NCBI RefSeq assembly: GCF_000226095.1
Contig: NC_016475.1
Span: 2,728,001-2,792,000, forward strand
Source: Thermothelomyces thermophilus ATCC 42464
Taxonomy: Eukaryota; Ascomycota; Sordariomycetes; Sordariales; Chaetomiaceae
DNA: 64,000 bases
Reading direction: 5' to 3'
This document shows positions 32,258-44,200 of the stretch, one piece after another (the stretch's first letter is position 1; every line of letters begins with the position of its first letter). Made by a program: the position numbers and the translations under genes. The notes beneath the pieces were generated by a model. The model ran no database searches. It was not told the DNA's origin and saw only the letters and a list, made by a program, of their open reading frames with translations.

Positions 32258-34548
32258 CTACTCGATGCTCAACCTCGTGATCCCATCATTAGTCTCCACC
32301 ATCCCCTGGAACCCGATCCTTACCTTCCCCCCGCCCCTGCTACTATTGCCGTGCGAGCTCCCGTTCTCGCTGCCCGGGCCACTCCCGCTCCTCCCCGTCC
32401 CCCCGCTACCACTGCCGTCCCCGCTTACGCTGCCTGGCCTAGAGGACATGGAAACGGTCGATCCGGGCCCCCCGGATGCGGGTCCTCCTCCGCCGCCCGT
32501 ATTCCCCCACGGTGCCGTATCTCGCTGCAGGGGCGACTGCATGACGGGTGAGTTGTGCACGCTCATGCTCGGGCTGACGGCGCGCCGCTTGATGCTGACC
32601 GGGTCGAGGTCGTCGTCGCCCCGCCGACGCTTGCTGTTGAACCGCCGCGTGATCTCGGCGGCAGTCGGCGGGGCGGGCATGCTGCCACCAGGCGTTCCGC
32701 CGCCGGGGACGGTGGGGCTCTGGCCATTGTTGTTGCCGGTGGAGTGATGATGGTTGTGGCTGTGGCTGGTGCTGCTACTACTGCTATTATTATTATTATT
32801 ATTGTTGTTGTTGGGGCAATGCGTGGGAGCGGGGTACGAAGGGGTGCCGTGGCCCGAGCTACTCGTTGTAGTGTGCGTGCCGCCGCCGGGCGCGACGAAA
32901 GGGTTGCCCTGGCTCGCCCCGCCGTTGGAGCTGGCGGAGGGAGAGCCCATGCTGATGTCTTCGAGGCTGATTCCTGAGGAGGATGCTCGGGGGCCGAGGG
33001 ATGGCGGCGGAGGCGTGACGCGCTGCGTGGCGCCTGTGCTGCTAGTTTCGGAAGCCGTGTCCCAGAAGACTTTGCCCTTGGCGTTCCTCAAGGCTTGCTG
33101 CTTGAGGGTCCCTGTGACGCCCAAGGGATTCGTAGTGGGATCCATCATCATGATGTCGTCGGTGATCTCCTCGAGGCCGTTGTGTGCTGCCAAGTTGGGG
33201 CTGGACAGCGCAGTCGAGGGTATCGATTGTGGCGGGGGGTGTCTGGGCTCTAGGTTCATGTCGCTCTCGCGAACCTGCCGAATCACCTCGGCTTCGCGGC
33301 GAACTTCGGCCTCGATGGGCGCGCTCTCTTCGGCAAGTGCAGCACGGATGCGGGCAAATCCCTTCGTTTTCGGCTGGCGGGAGGGTGTGAATGTGAGCAC
33401 CGTCCAAAGGCTTGGTGGAGGAAGCAGAAACCTACCAGCAAATTCCCCCGCCTCGTGACGGCCCGGCGGACAATGCTTGGGCGCAACGGGCTTTCGACGC
33501 CGTCGGACTGTCTATGGCTGTCGTCGCTCTCATTCCCCGAGATGTGGAGCTGGTTGGCAGCCCAGCTAATGCTCTCGCGTCTCGCATGGGGAAACATGTC
33601 ACTTGATCCTCCCAGGGTGTTCGGCGGGGATTTCGACACGGCGGCTGCTGATCCTGCACCTGCAGGGTGGAAGCTCAGTCCCAGCGGCCCGCGCGATTTT
33701 CTCTTTGGCACTTTGCGGTGGCGCTGGCGTTGCTGGAAGCTCAAGAGATTGCTGGCGGCGGGCGACCCGGGCATCCAGGGTGCGCCCATGGCTGCCGAAG
33801 CGCTGGGAGTTCCGGGTTTCTGCGCCTGCGGGGTGGTGACAAAGGCCTCTTCCATGTCCTCATCCATGTAATCGTCGTCGTCGGAGCTGGAGGATGAATC
33901 CGAGATGGCGTGGCTGGTGCTTCCCATCGAGCTCGAAACGTGCGACCGTTCCTGGTTGCCCATCATGGACCATAGTGAGGTCGACGGCTGGTCGGCGCCG
34001 CCGTATTCGGAGCGGCGGCCGGGGATGTTCATGGCTCGGGAGGCGATGGTGGGCGAGGAGTCGGGCGATGCCTGGTGGGCGAGGATGGAGTGGTGCAAGC
34101 TAGTGGCGGCGCGGGAGAAGTCCATGCCCCGCGAGTGACGCGGCAGAATGTTGGTGGGCGAGGCATAAGGGTGTTCCGGCTTGGGCGAGAGCGTGGCGGG
34201 CCTGACGTAGCCGGGCTGGGAGGCGTGGGAGGCGGGCGAAGCAGCGTCGCGCTGCGGCATCTGAAGCGCGAGGCCTCGGGCGGCAAAGCCGGCGCGGATG
34301 GGCGTCGACGGCAGCGGGGAGACGTGCTCGTGGTCCTTGTCTCGAATCGCGATATCGTCTTTGGACTGGCGAAGGGACGCCTCGACAATGTGGGGGGAAG
34401 GAGACAGCTTTGGCGTGTTTCCTCCGTCCGATAGCGAACGGGTCTTGGGCGCTGGCGACGCTATGTGTGTGCTGGACCGACCAAACCCACCGTCGTCGAC
34501 TGCGGCCACCTCGGCCTCCACATCCGACATCCGCGACAGGTCGTTCAT
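32258..34548 (-). CDS. Conserved fungal protein of unknown function, largely disordered, nuclear-like
   Basis: Exons 34548-33436 and 33373-32258, with a 62-bp intron (donor GTAGGT, acceptor CGCCAG, phase 0), give 742 aa. Most of the protein is Ser/Pro/Gly/Asn/His-rich and probably disordered. An acidic Ser/Asp block (SDSSSSSDDDDYMDEDME) lies near residues 215-235. The only dense, charged, predicted-helical core spans the splice: SIVRRAVTRRGNLL before it, PKTKGFARIRAALAEE after it, then EVRREAEVIRQVRESD. I recall this island in many Ascomycota hypothetical proteins, but I know no assigned function. Other short conserved-looking pieces are AEITRRFNSKRRRGDDDLDP with VSIKRRAVSPS, a basic nuclear-localisation-like segment, and the C-terminal KVRIGFQGMVETNDGITRLS. 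Poly-Asn and Ser tracts vary by microsatellite. A role in nuclear regulation is a guess. Confidence 0.75.
33374..33435 (-). other. Intron of the conserved fungal disordered-protein gene
   Basis: GTAGGT...CGCCAG on the minus strand, 62 bp, phase 0, located exactly inside the conserved core. Confidence 0.88.
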
Positions 34549-34899
34549 AACGGCGTATGGTGTCGGACGCGTCCCGAGCCCCTCATCTAAACGCGTCTTT
34601 CATCTGATTGAAGAGAAACTCGGGATCGGAGAGGGCATTTGGGGGTGCTGCGCCGCTGACAATCACTCAAACAACTGATCCATTAGACCTGTGGCTGACA
34701 AGGCACAAGCTGTGGTGGCATCTAGTAGAAAAGAATACGGATTACTTGGGTTTACATGTCTTTCCACACGGCAGTTGAAGAGTGTGGTGTAACTAACGTT
34801 ACAAGTAGTGTAAACGGACCGCGGTCGCCTAAACGGCGGAAAATGACCTGTGACCGGGGTCCTGGTCGCAGGGTAGTGTACGGATATCGCTATTAAAAG
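34549..34899. other. Promoter region and boundary to the right transposon block
   Basis: Normal base composition upstream of the 742-aa gene. TACGGATTAC at 34736-34745. Composition turns AT-rich after about 34,950. A perfect palindrome TTCTGCCGGCAGAA lies at 34923-34936, at the boundary. Confidence 0.6.
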
Positions 34900-36080
34900 A
34901 ATTGGCTCACCGCCTTCAAATTTTCTGCCGGCAGAATCCCCATTTTAGCTAGTAACCCCTACAACCCTCTGATTCCTTGTTTATTTACTATAGTATATAC
35001 GTCTATACATCTATATAGATTAATCCTTATCCTCCCTATCTACTATAATATTTACTAATACTTTCTTTACAAGCTCTTTTTCTACAATAGTTTACTACGA
35101 TATTGTAACGCGCGTATAAGTGCTTATTCTTAAGCTTATTCTATAATTTGATAATAAGTAAATTGAAGCTCTAATAAGGCTAAAGGCTCGGACTGTTAAT
35201 AACATTGCGAGTAAGGCTCTTAAGCATAGATTTAATCCGTCTTAGACTCCTACTCTTATTCTCGACAAACACGTCTGCGATACCCTAAAGACTGGCCGTC
35301 TATCTAAGCAAGCCGACCATAAGGACACTATTCTCGAGAAGGTTCGTGCTAACTGCTATGGTAGAGAGAAGATATATGCTTATATATCGGCTAAGCTAGG
35401 GAACTCTATCTCTCCGATAATAGTTTAGAGGATCCTACGAGCTGCTAGCTTTAAGAAGACAAAGCTAACTCGAAAGCCTAGTCTAATAGATAAGATAAAG
35501 AAAGATCGTTTAAAGTTTTGTCTTCGCTATAAGGACTAGACTCTTAAAGATTGGAAACGAGTGATCTAGTCTAACGAAACGTCTGTCATCTTAAACTATT
35601 ACTAGGGGGGATACTAAGTATAGAGGACTCCTAAGGAGAAGTTTATCAAATCTTATATTTAGGAATGATAGAAAGGATATACTAAGTTCTAATTCTAGGG
35701 CTATTTTATATATAATGTAAAAGGTCCCTGCTATATCTAGTGCCCTAAAATTGCTTAAGAAAAGAAGGCTATTACTAAGAATCTTAAAGAGCTTAATAAG
35801 AAGTTAGAACCTATCTTCTAAGAGTAATAGGAGCTTAAGACTAGTATAAGATAGTTAAAACTCTAGAACTAAGGTAGGAAAGCTCCTTAATGGAGGTAAG
35901 ATATAAAATATAAGAAGCTTATTTAATAAGAAGGTAACTAGTATTAATTAGTATTATTATTAGAAAGAGGTCCTTCTTATAAAGCTTATTCTATTTACCT
36001 AATAATATAATCTAAACGCTTTTATCTAAGAAGATCTTACTCCTTTATATACCTTATTATAGCATTTGACTATCTATAGG
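34900..36080 (+). mobile_element. Tc1/mariner-type transposon remnant, truncated
   Basis: From about 35,140 the plus strand reads as a RIP-damaged transposase: RLSKQADHKDTILEKVR (HTH region), SNETSVIL where S-D-E-T-S-V is expected, GGYxVxRTPKEKFIKSY, then near 36,015-36,040 AFI-stop-EDLTP, matching the V-Q-E-D-x-A-P segment. The first catalytic Asp is Asn (35573-35575); the second Asp is kept (36033-36035). The coding match stops near 36,075, before the third acidic residue. Neither TIR was found, so boundaries are approximate. Confidence 0.65.
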
Positions 36081-37399
36081 TCAGATCTAACTAACCTACC
36101 AACAGGGATAACAAGCCAGGGTCAACATGTATTTAGACAGCTTCTCTAAGTGCCTTTAGCACTTAGAACAATCAACGCTTTTATCACCTACTTCTATAGA
36201 CCGTAATAGTTAGTCTAGGAGTACCGCCTACAGTGTAAATACCGCTATAGTATCGTACCTTTATAGCCTTCTAAGCTATACTAATTATAACTACCAAGCT
36301 ATAGCAAGTAGTGCCTACTACCGGTTCGAATCTACGATCTTGTTGCCAATCGCGAGCGTTCGAATGCCATAGGAGACCATTTGCCTAGGTAAGTGACTGT
36401 GTCCCTTTGCTTAAGCAGATGCCTAAACGGTCAGATATGACGGTAATAGCAACTCTATCAAGATCTAATAAACGAGCCCGAACTACGACAAACACGTCAG
36501 ACCTACCGCTTCGTCGTTAGAAACGCCTACCGGCGTTAGGTTTAAAGGCTTACTCTAACGGAACTTCGAATCCTTAAGCTAGTGGTATCCCTTAAGGAGG
36601 CTAACTAGTACTTAGCTTATGTATAAGACTTTAACGACTACCTGATCGACGAAGATTACCTAGAGTCCTAGAATCTTGATAAGTATATATTAAAGAGACT
36701 TGTAAACAGCTTTATTAAGCGCCTTCCCTAGCTTTTAGACTAGGCGCTTATTTTACTATTATTACTAGAAGTAAGAACTATATTAGAAGTACGAATTTAG
36801 GAGGAATCTTAACCTAGGGGACCTTTAGAGACCTTAAAAATGCTAAGTCCTAACAGCCTAGCTTAATAATTTACCATATTACTAGAAACGGCCTTATAAA
36901 TGATAATTCTACCTATTGGCCTACTAGAGCTATTAAGGACTCTAAGGTCTAAGCTAAACCTAGTAGGTCTAAGTTAATAGGGTAATTAGATACTAAGTAG
37001 ACCTATTAGAATTACCTAAACTACGATTATAACTAACGTATTAAGGGAGCTTCTAGAAAGGGAAGAACCTTAATAGGGGTTTTCTTATACCCTTTGGCCG
37101 ATAGCCTATCTAATAGAAAGATTACTGATAGTAACGTTAATACTAGTAGGAGATACCCTAACTAGGGGGTATATACCTCTCTTACTATTAGATTTAATTA
37201 AGGAGATAATTATAAGACTATTCCAATAAGTTATAGTTAGACTCCTATAAAACGCTATGACTAAACTAATAGATATTAATTCCCCTTAGCTATAGCTAGT
37301 ATATATACTATCATAACTAGCTACTAACTAGGTATAAAAGATTACTAATATTAGCTTACTTTAGCTAAATACTAACTAAAAGATCATTAATAGCTAGCT

Positions 37400-40093
37400 A
37401 ATCTTCTATTATAAGAAGATCTATTACTATATAGATACTAACCTCTAGATTAAGTATATCTATAATATAGTTAAAGGAAACGTCTCTAAGAAACTCCTCT
37501 TATGGAATAACCTATAGGTATTATTCTATAGGTTAGCTCTATGATAATATAAATAGTAACTATTACCTATTAAGAAAGAGACTCTTTACTTAAATATAGA
37601 GATATAGCTCTAAAAGATTAAAGAATAGTTTAATATTTAGTTTAATTAGGTAGGCTAATAGCTAGTTTAGAATAGTTATACTAAAGATAACCTTATTATA
37701 GGTAAATCTATTTACGAATTTATAATAGATCTTTTCTATTATACCTAAGTCTAGGGAGATAAGACAAACTACTAGCTTTTGACTAGACTTTAATTAATAA
37801 TAACCCTAGTACTCCATAAGCTCTATCTTAAGCCATAGAAAACGGATATACTTGACTAATACCTTTTTTAGGTTACTAAAAAATAGGAGATACTCTTTAA
37901 GGAGCTTAAGGCCAAAAGAAGGGCACGGAAAGCCGCTACGTTCAATGTTAAAGATACCTCTAACGGATTAAGCGGTAGCAATAGTAATAGTAATAGCGCT
38001 TCCGAAGATTAAGCTAACTAGTTATATACTAAGCTAAGATAGGGTAATTTAGGCTAACGGTACCGGTCTGACCGCTATAGGCAGAGAGAGGAATAGAAAT
38101 ATAGGTATCTTCTATAAGGAGAGCGATACTAAAATTATAACTAGGAGCCTTATTTAAAAGACTATAACGACTAAGGTAAGGGTAACCGTTTCTAGGGCAC
38201 TAGACCCTAGGAGAAGGGCAGATATAGTAAATGGAATCCCCGCTTCTAACGATTCCGTCGCTATAGCTAGAAGCGTATTAACAAGGATAGTACCTACTAT
38301 TACTATAATATTATGGTAATATCTAGTAAGGATAAAAAAGCTAAAGCTAAATATAAGGAGCTTAAAGCTACTAGCTATCTCCTAATTAGTAACTATAAAT
38401 CCGAAACTAATAGAGATAATAGTAATAGAGAGGCGTACTTCCTTAGTACTATTAAGAAAGACTATATCTAGGAAGACGGTAATATCTATAGGCTTTATAG
38501 ATAGATATTTATAAGCTAAGGAGCGCTATACTATCACTTATACTAGAATTATAAGAAGAAACTATAATTGCTAGAACTACTAAAGAAGGAAGATCTTCCT
38601 TAGGTAGAACAAGACTTTATAGAAGGAGCGATTATACCGTCAGAACTACCCAAGGAACGAAAATAGGAAACTGTACTCCTCTTCTTTGAACCTAGCTAAG
38701 TAGTAGAAGCCAACCTAAGTATAGAAATACCCTTCTACCGGCTAAGGAAAACGTCTTACCTATATATTCCGGTTCGAGCTAACCTAGAAGATCAAACTAT
38801 AGATATCTGTTTCGATATAGGTAATTTAACTAACCTAGTTAACCAGATATAGATTACCTAATAGGTAAAGAATCCTTAATGGATTAAGGGCGAACCCTAT
38901 ACCCTTAAGGGAGTCAATTTAAAGACTAGGATTAGTAAATAGGTCGAATTTGACTTCTATATCCTAGGGGAGGCTAGGAATATGTTAATCGACAGATATA
39001 TCTATATTATAGCTAACGTCATCGACGAACTTGCTCTAAAAATGCTTCTAGGTACCGACTTTATAACGGCTTATAGTGTCAAGATTGACTTTGTCAAGGG
39101 CATTTGTACCTTTAGATCGCTAGCGAATATAAAGATCTATAAAGACGTTATAAAGAAGAACTCTAAGCCTACCTTTTAGAAGGTTACTACTATTCGGTAT
39201 ACCGTCATTTCTATATACTCTACCTAGATAGTCGAGACTTACTTTATACTACTACCTAATAATATTCTAGAAGGCAAGTGCTTTTACTTTACTACTAGCC
39301 GAGATAGAGTCTAGGATGCTATAATTAATCGGTATATACCCCTAGTAGCTATCGTCAGAAATGATACTAATGTCCCTATAGTTATCTAGAAAGGAGATAA
39401 GATTAGCTACCTCTTAGAATACTATAGGGAAGACACTACTACCTAGGTTAATACAAGTAATATAGAGAATATATAGACTAAGGTCTAGGAAGGAATTACT
39501 AAGTAGGAGCTAAAGGAAAAGCTAGAAGAGGCCTAGTAAATATATTATTAAGAAGATATTAGTAATAATAGCTAGGATCTTTAGCCGCCGAACGGAGTCA
39601 ACTTTTATACTCTATCTTATGATATTAAGAAAACTGACGATATTCCGGCCATTAAAAGCAAGGATAGCGTTAGCATTACTAATGTAAATCCTAAGTTTAC
39701 GCTTAAGGTAAAGGAACTTTTAGATAGATATAACCTTTATTACGATAGGGGAATTATACTAATGCTAGAAAACCAGAAGATATAGATCAACCTAGTTAAC
39801 GGTTAGTAAAAGCAAGTCTATATAGTCAGACTATACCTAATAGAGCTTAAAGACCGTAAGGCTCTAGATAAGCATTATAACTAGCTCTAGGCATCTAGTA
39901 GATTCACTTTTATAGATAAACTAACCCCTATTACGTGCCTAGTATTTATCATATAGAGGAAGGTTACTAAAAAGCTAGGAGTAGAAGTCAAGAAGAGCTA
40001 AAGTGTAGTCAACCTATAACTACTAAATATAATTATAGTTCTAGATATTTACCCCTTGCCTAACTAGGACGATATTATAGCCGCTATAGTTAG
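37400..40093 (+). pseudogene. Chromovirus B gag, protease and start of RT
   Basis: A retropepsin is readable: CFDIGNLTNLVN near 38,805-38,845 (D-T-G changed to D-I-G), then MLLGTDFITAYSVKIDF near 39,035-39,090 within an open stretch (38982-39179). RT begins near 39,970 and stops at the GTTAG duplication. Stops are frequent. Gag upstream is too degraded to delimit. Confidence 0.65.
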
Positions 40094-40514
40094 TGTGACG
40101 AACCTAACTTAGACTTCTTCTGAAAGGGTCCAGACGGAGGTAGATTAGGCGGGACAGCAGGCAGGTCGTCTAAGGGATTCGGTGAAGCCAAAGGGTTTAC
40201 AACAACACTTAGAGTTGTCTCTCACAGTAATCAGCAATGCTTGGTATAAGTACTATGATTGTGATTGTTACCACTGGTGAACTCTCAGAGTCCACCATAA
40301 CGAGTGACTATCTACATATATATATAATCCTAAGATCACTCTTTACCTAGTGATCCTTTGCCGTCTAGATCACGGCTGTAGTAGTGATCCTATAGTATAT
40401 AGATCACTTTGCCAAGCGTGATCCTTTCCTAATTGGTCCGTTCGTGCCTACTGTCCTATTGGCCTTTTGGGGGAGGCGGCTTAGGCAGCATCTTACATGT
40501 ATATTTCCGTGACA
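40094..40514 (-). repeat. LTR, copy C (3' LTR in element orientation), U3 type IIa
   Basis: TGTGACGAACC...TTCCGTGACA on +. It contains several GATCAC/GTGATC motifs in the U3 half. Its neighbour inside the element is a purine-rich tract on the minus strand (AAGGAGGGGCATCG), the expected polypurine primer. Confidence 0.95.
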
Positions 40515-40636
40515 CGATGCCCCTCCTTCAAGGCTTTCGACCCGAAAGCCCATCTTAGGCCGTTTCAAATAGCGCTAACAACCCTTAGTAAGTTGTCTCC
40601 TATGTTTCTCTCTTTCCTCTGTATACTGCTAATAAC

Positions 40637-41286
40637 ATGTCTTATATAGCAAAGCGTTCAACAAAAAGATCCGTGAAGACCGAGGAGCGTATTGCCCTAG
40701 CTACTACTATTAACGAGCTAGGGTTCGAAGTAATGCCTTGTTCTTATTGTTTTTCTCGCGGCCTCTACTACTATATAATAGAGAGTTCTTCTTGTTATAG
40801 TAAATGCGTTTGTTATAAAAGGTTATATAACGGTTCTAGGGTTCTGGTCTTATCTTGTTTATGTTCCCTTGTTAGTATATTTTTCCTATACTAACTTCTG
40901 TAGTATCCTATATTATAGATAAATCAAAGTGCCTCGACTAATTAGAACAAGATGCTAAGGAGGCTCTCTATACTAATCGCGATTCGTTAGCAAAAGTATA
41001 GCGTCGTCTAGACGAGTCTCTAGCTCGTTTGGACCGTATTCGTCGTCAAAAGCGATCGTTGTTATCTCGAGGGTCGGAGATGGTTCGCCGGGGTCTTACG
41101 TCTTTAGATAAATTGGAAGAGGTGGAACAGCAGGAATCGGGAGCGGTTCTAGGTGTATAGCTCAATGGTGGCATTGACGTTGTTAACTAGGGCGCTGTCT
41201 TTAATTCTGTCCTAGTTTTGCCTTTGGTCAATCTAGGTTCTGCCAGTAGAACTATTCTAGTTTCTTAGGGCAGTTTAAATTCTTGA
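40637..41286 (+). pseudogene. Antisense Zn2Cys6-like/coiled-coil gene of the LTR element, copy C
   Basis: The start ATG is kept here. Exon-1-like residues 35, 38, 45, 54, 57 and 64 are Cys, or Tyr at RIP-able codons (MPCSYCFSRG, SSCYSKC), which is C-X2-C-X6-C-X8-C-X2-C-X6-C. After about residue 66 the frame shifts across a segment ending TACTAAC (40889-40895) and TTCTGTAG (acceptor at 40903), a textbook fungal branch and 3' splice site. The downstream frame reads a Leu/Arg/Glu-rich coiled-coil (for example SLAKV, RRLDESLARLDRIRRQK, SEMVRRGLTSLDKLEEVEQQ) and ends at TGA 41284-41286. The donor is uncertain. The 3' part overlaps pol in antisense. Confidence 0.7.
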
Positions 41287-44200
41287 CTAATTCCTATAAG
41301 TTGTCTTCTAGTCTAAAATTAAGCCATTTAACTAGGTACTATAGTTCCCTATTAATAATACATAAGTCTAGAATTTCTTCGATGTCCTATTCTTCTTCCT
41401 CATCTTCTACTTCGATATACGTAGCAACCTTGGCGTTTTTCGGTGCTAGTTTGAGAAGCGAAATATAAAAAACATCTGTCTGTAGTCGTATAGATAACGG
41501 TAATAATAGTTGGTAGTTAGATGTCGAAATTCGTTCTTTGATAACGAAGGGTCTGACCTTCTTAAAGTCTAGCTTTACGCTTAGTCGTTTAGTTTATAAG
41601 TTCTATACGATCAGGTAGACTTTGTCTTCCCTCTCTAGGCAAGGTCCCTCGAGCCTGTGTTTGTCGTAGTAGTTCTTTATTCTGGTTCTGACAAACTCGA
41701 GTTCTTTTTTGAGCTTTTTATATAATATGTATATTTGTTCTGCTTTGACTACTGCTCTTAGCACTATAACCGCTAGTCCTTGCCTAAGGTTTGCTTTATA
41801 TCTATAGTTTGTAAAGAACGGTATAACTTTGGTTGTTTCTATTGGTGTCGTATTATAAGCAAGTTATACTATTAGTAATAGTATAACCTAGTCGTTTTGC
41901 TAATAGTTAATATAAGAGCGGAGGTATTGCTTAATAACTTGGTTTAGTCGCTCTATTTGTCTATCGGTCTGTAGGTGATATGCCGTTAACAGCTTACTAT
42001 TGACGCCTAATTGTTACATTAACGCTTGCTAGAACTTCGATACAAACTTAGTGTCTCTATCGATAATCTATTCTTACGGCTAAGCATATACTAATATAAC
42101 TTACCGATAGATTACGTCTACTAGCTATTTAGCTATCTAGGACTCCTTATAAGGAAAGAAGTATACCTATTTAATTAGGCAATCTACTATAGTAAGAATA
42201 CTATTATAGATTACTCCTATAGCTATATCCTTAGATTCTAGCAGCTTCGTAATAAAGTCTATTATAACTAAACTCTATAGTTTGTTAGCTATTAGTAGTG
42301 GCTAAAGTGGCCTATATAGCTTATATCGTGCCATTTTGCTTCGATTGCAAATGTCATAGCTCCGTATAACTTCCTTAACTCGTACCGTTAACTATAGAAA
42401 GTTATAGTGTCTCTTGACTTATATAATAGTCTTTATAACTCCCTTATATCCTCTAAGTTTCGACTTATAGAGTTCTCGAATCATCTGTAGCTATTGATCC
42501 TGGTCGTAGATATATGCTTTGCCTCGGTACTAAAGTTTCCTATCTCTTTCTTCCACTCTGTTAGGTACTACTAGTCTAGGTGCTACTTAATACTATACCT
42601 CGTTAATCCTTTCTTCTCGAAAGATTACGTAGCATTCTAAGAACGAGTTAAGTAGATTATCTTCTATAGGTATCTACGTTTCGTGATATAGCGTTCTGTC
42701 TGTCTGTTCCTTGAATAATAGTAGTATCGTTCCTGTTCGTCCTTCTATATAATCTATTCGTCAGCTTAAGATATCTGCTTATACGTTCTCTTTGCCTTTC
42801 TTGTAGCAGATCTCGAAGTTAAATTCTATAAGGAATTCTACCTATTGTATTTATTATCTATTAAGTTCCTTCGTCATTATAAAATATTATAAATTCTTGT
42901 AATCTATATATACTTGTACCGGTTTAATCGTGCTACTAAGGTATAGTTGCTATTCCTTAAAAGCTTTAATAATCGCAAGTAGTTCCTTGTTGTAAATCGG
43001 ATAATTAAGACGTGGTCTATTAAGCTTCTTTAAAAAGAAGGCTATAGGATATAGCTTCCCTTATTTGTCTTATTATCCTAATTGTCCTCTAATGGCGTAG
43101 TCTAAAGCGTCTATTTCTACCTCGAATAGCTTCTTAGGGTCTGGTAGTACTAGTATTAGATCTTTAGTAATAGCATCGCGAATCTTTGTAAATGCTTGCT
43201 TATATTGCTCTTCCTATTAGAATTTAGTATTCTTCTTGGTAAGCTTGTACAAAGGTTATATAATTGCTCTAAAGTTCCTAATAAACATCTGGTAGAAGTT
43301 TGTAAATCCGATGAAGCTTTATACTTCTATAACTAATGTCGGTTGTAGCCAATTCTTGATAGCTTTAACCTTTAAAGGTTCTATCTAGATTTGTCCTAGG
43401 GATATTTCGTATCCTAAAAAGACTATCTTCCTAATATAGAATTTGCTCTTTTCCTTGTTAACTAATAGCTTATACACGTGTAGCACGTCTAGCACTACTT
43501 CTATATACTTCTGGTGTTTATCTATTATCTTGGAGAAGATAAGTATATTGTCAAGATAATATACTGTAAATTTGTCGAGAAAGGGTCAGATAGCTTGATC
43601 AATTAGGGCTTAGAACGTTGCTAGTGTGTTCGTAAGTCTAAATAGTATGATAAGGTACTTGTAGTAGCTATAGGGTATCCTAAAGGCTGTTTTCTACTTG
43701 TCACCTTCTTTGATCCATATATAGTTATAGGCCGATAGTAAGTCAAGATACGTAAAATATTAGGCTCCTACTAACTAATCTCGGAGCTATAAGATTAGTA
43801 GTAATAGGTATCGATTTTTCACGGTCTATTCGTTAAGTTACTAATAGTTAACGTATAACTATAGCTTTTTATTTTTCTTAGGCATAAATAGGATTAGGTA
43901 GCCTACTAGCGATGTTAATAGGTAGATATATCCTCTTCGAAGGTTCTCCTCCAAATATCGCTTAAGTTCTTTATTCTATATCTAGCTCGTATAGTAAATC
44001 TTAAAGAACTTTAGTTATACTCCTTCCTTAAGCTTGATCTTATAATCCTATAGGCCGTATTCTAGTAATCCTTCTAGATACTTCGGTTCGAATGCTAGGT
44101 GTCCTTTGTATTCCTTTGGTACTTCTCTAGTCTTATCTCGTTTCTCGGTTTTCTAATAGTATACGAACTTGGTTCCGTCTATAGCGATACTAGCGATTTC

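Noticed and set aside
36310-36370. GGTTCGAATC and GCGTTCGAATGCC, resembling tRNA B boxes
   Set aside because: No matching A box, acceptor stem or cloverleaf could be drawn; the region is RIP-altered transposon DNA.
37130-37180. AGGGGGTATATACCT at 37,163, repeated near 58,035, as a possible LTR edge of chromovirus B
   Set aside because: The shared match is short and the flanking sequences diverge immediately, so I could not establish an LTR pair.
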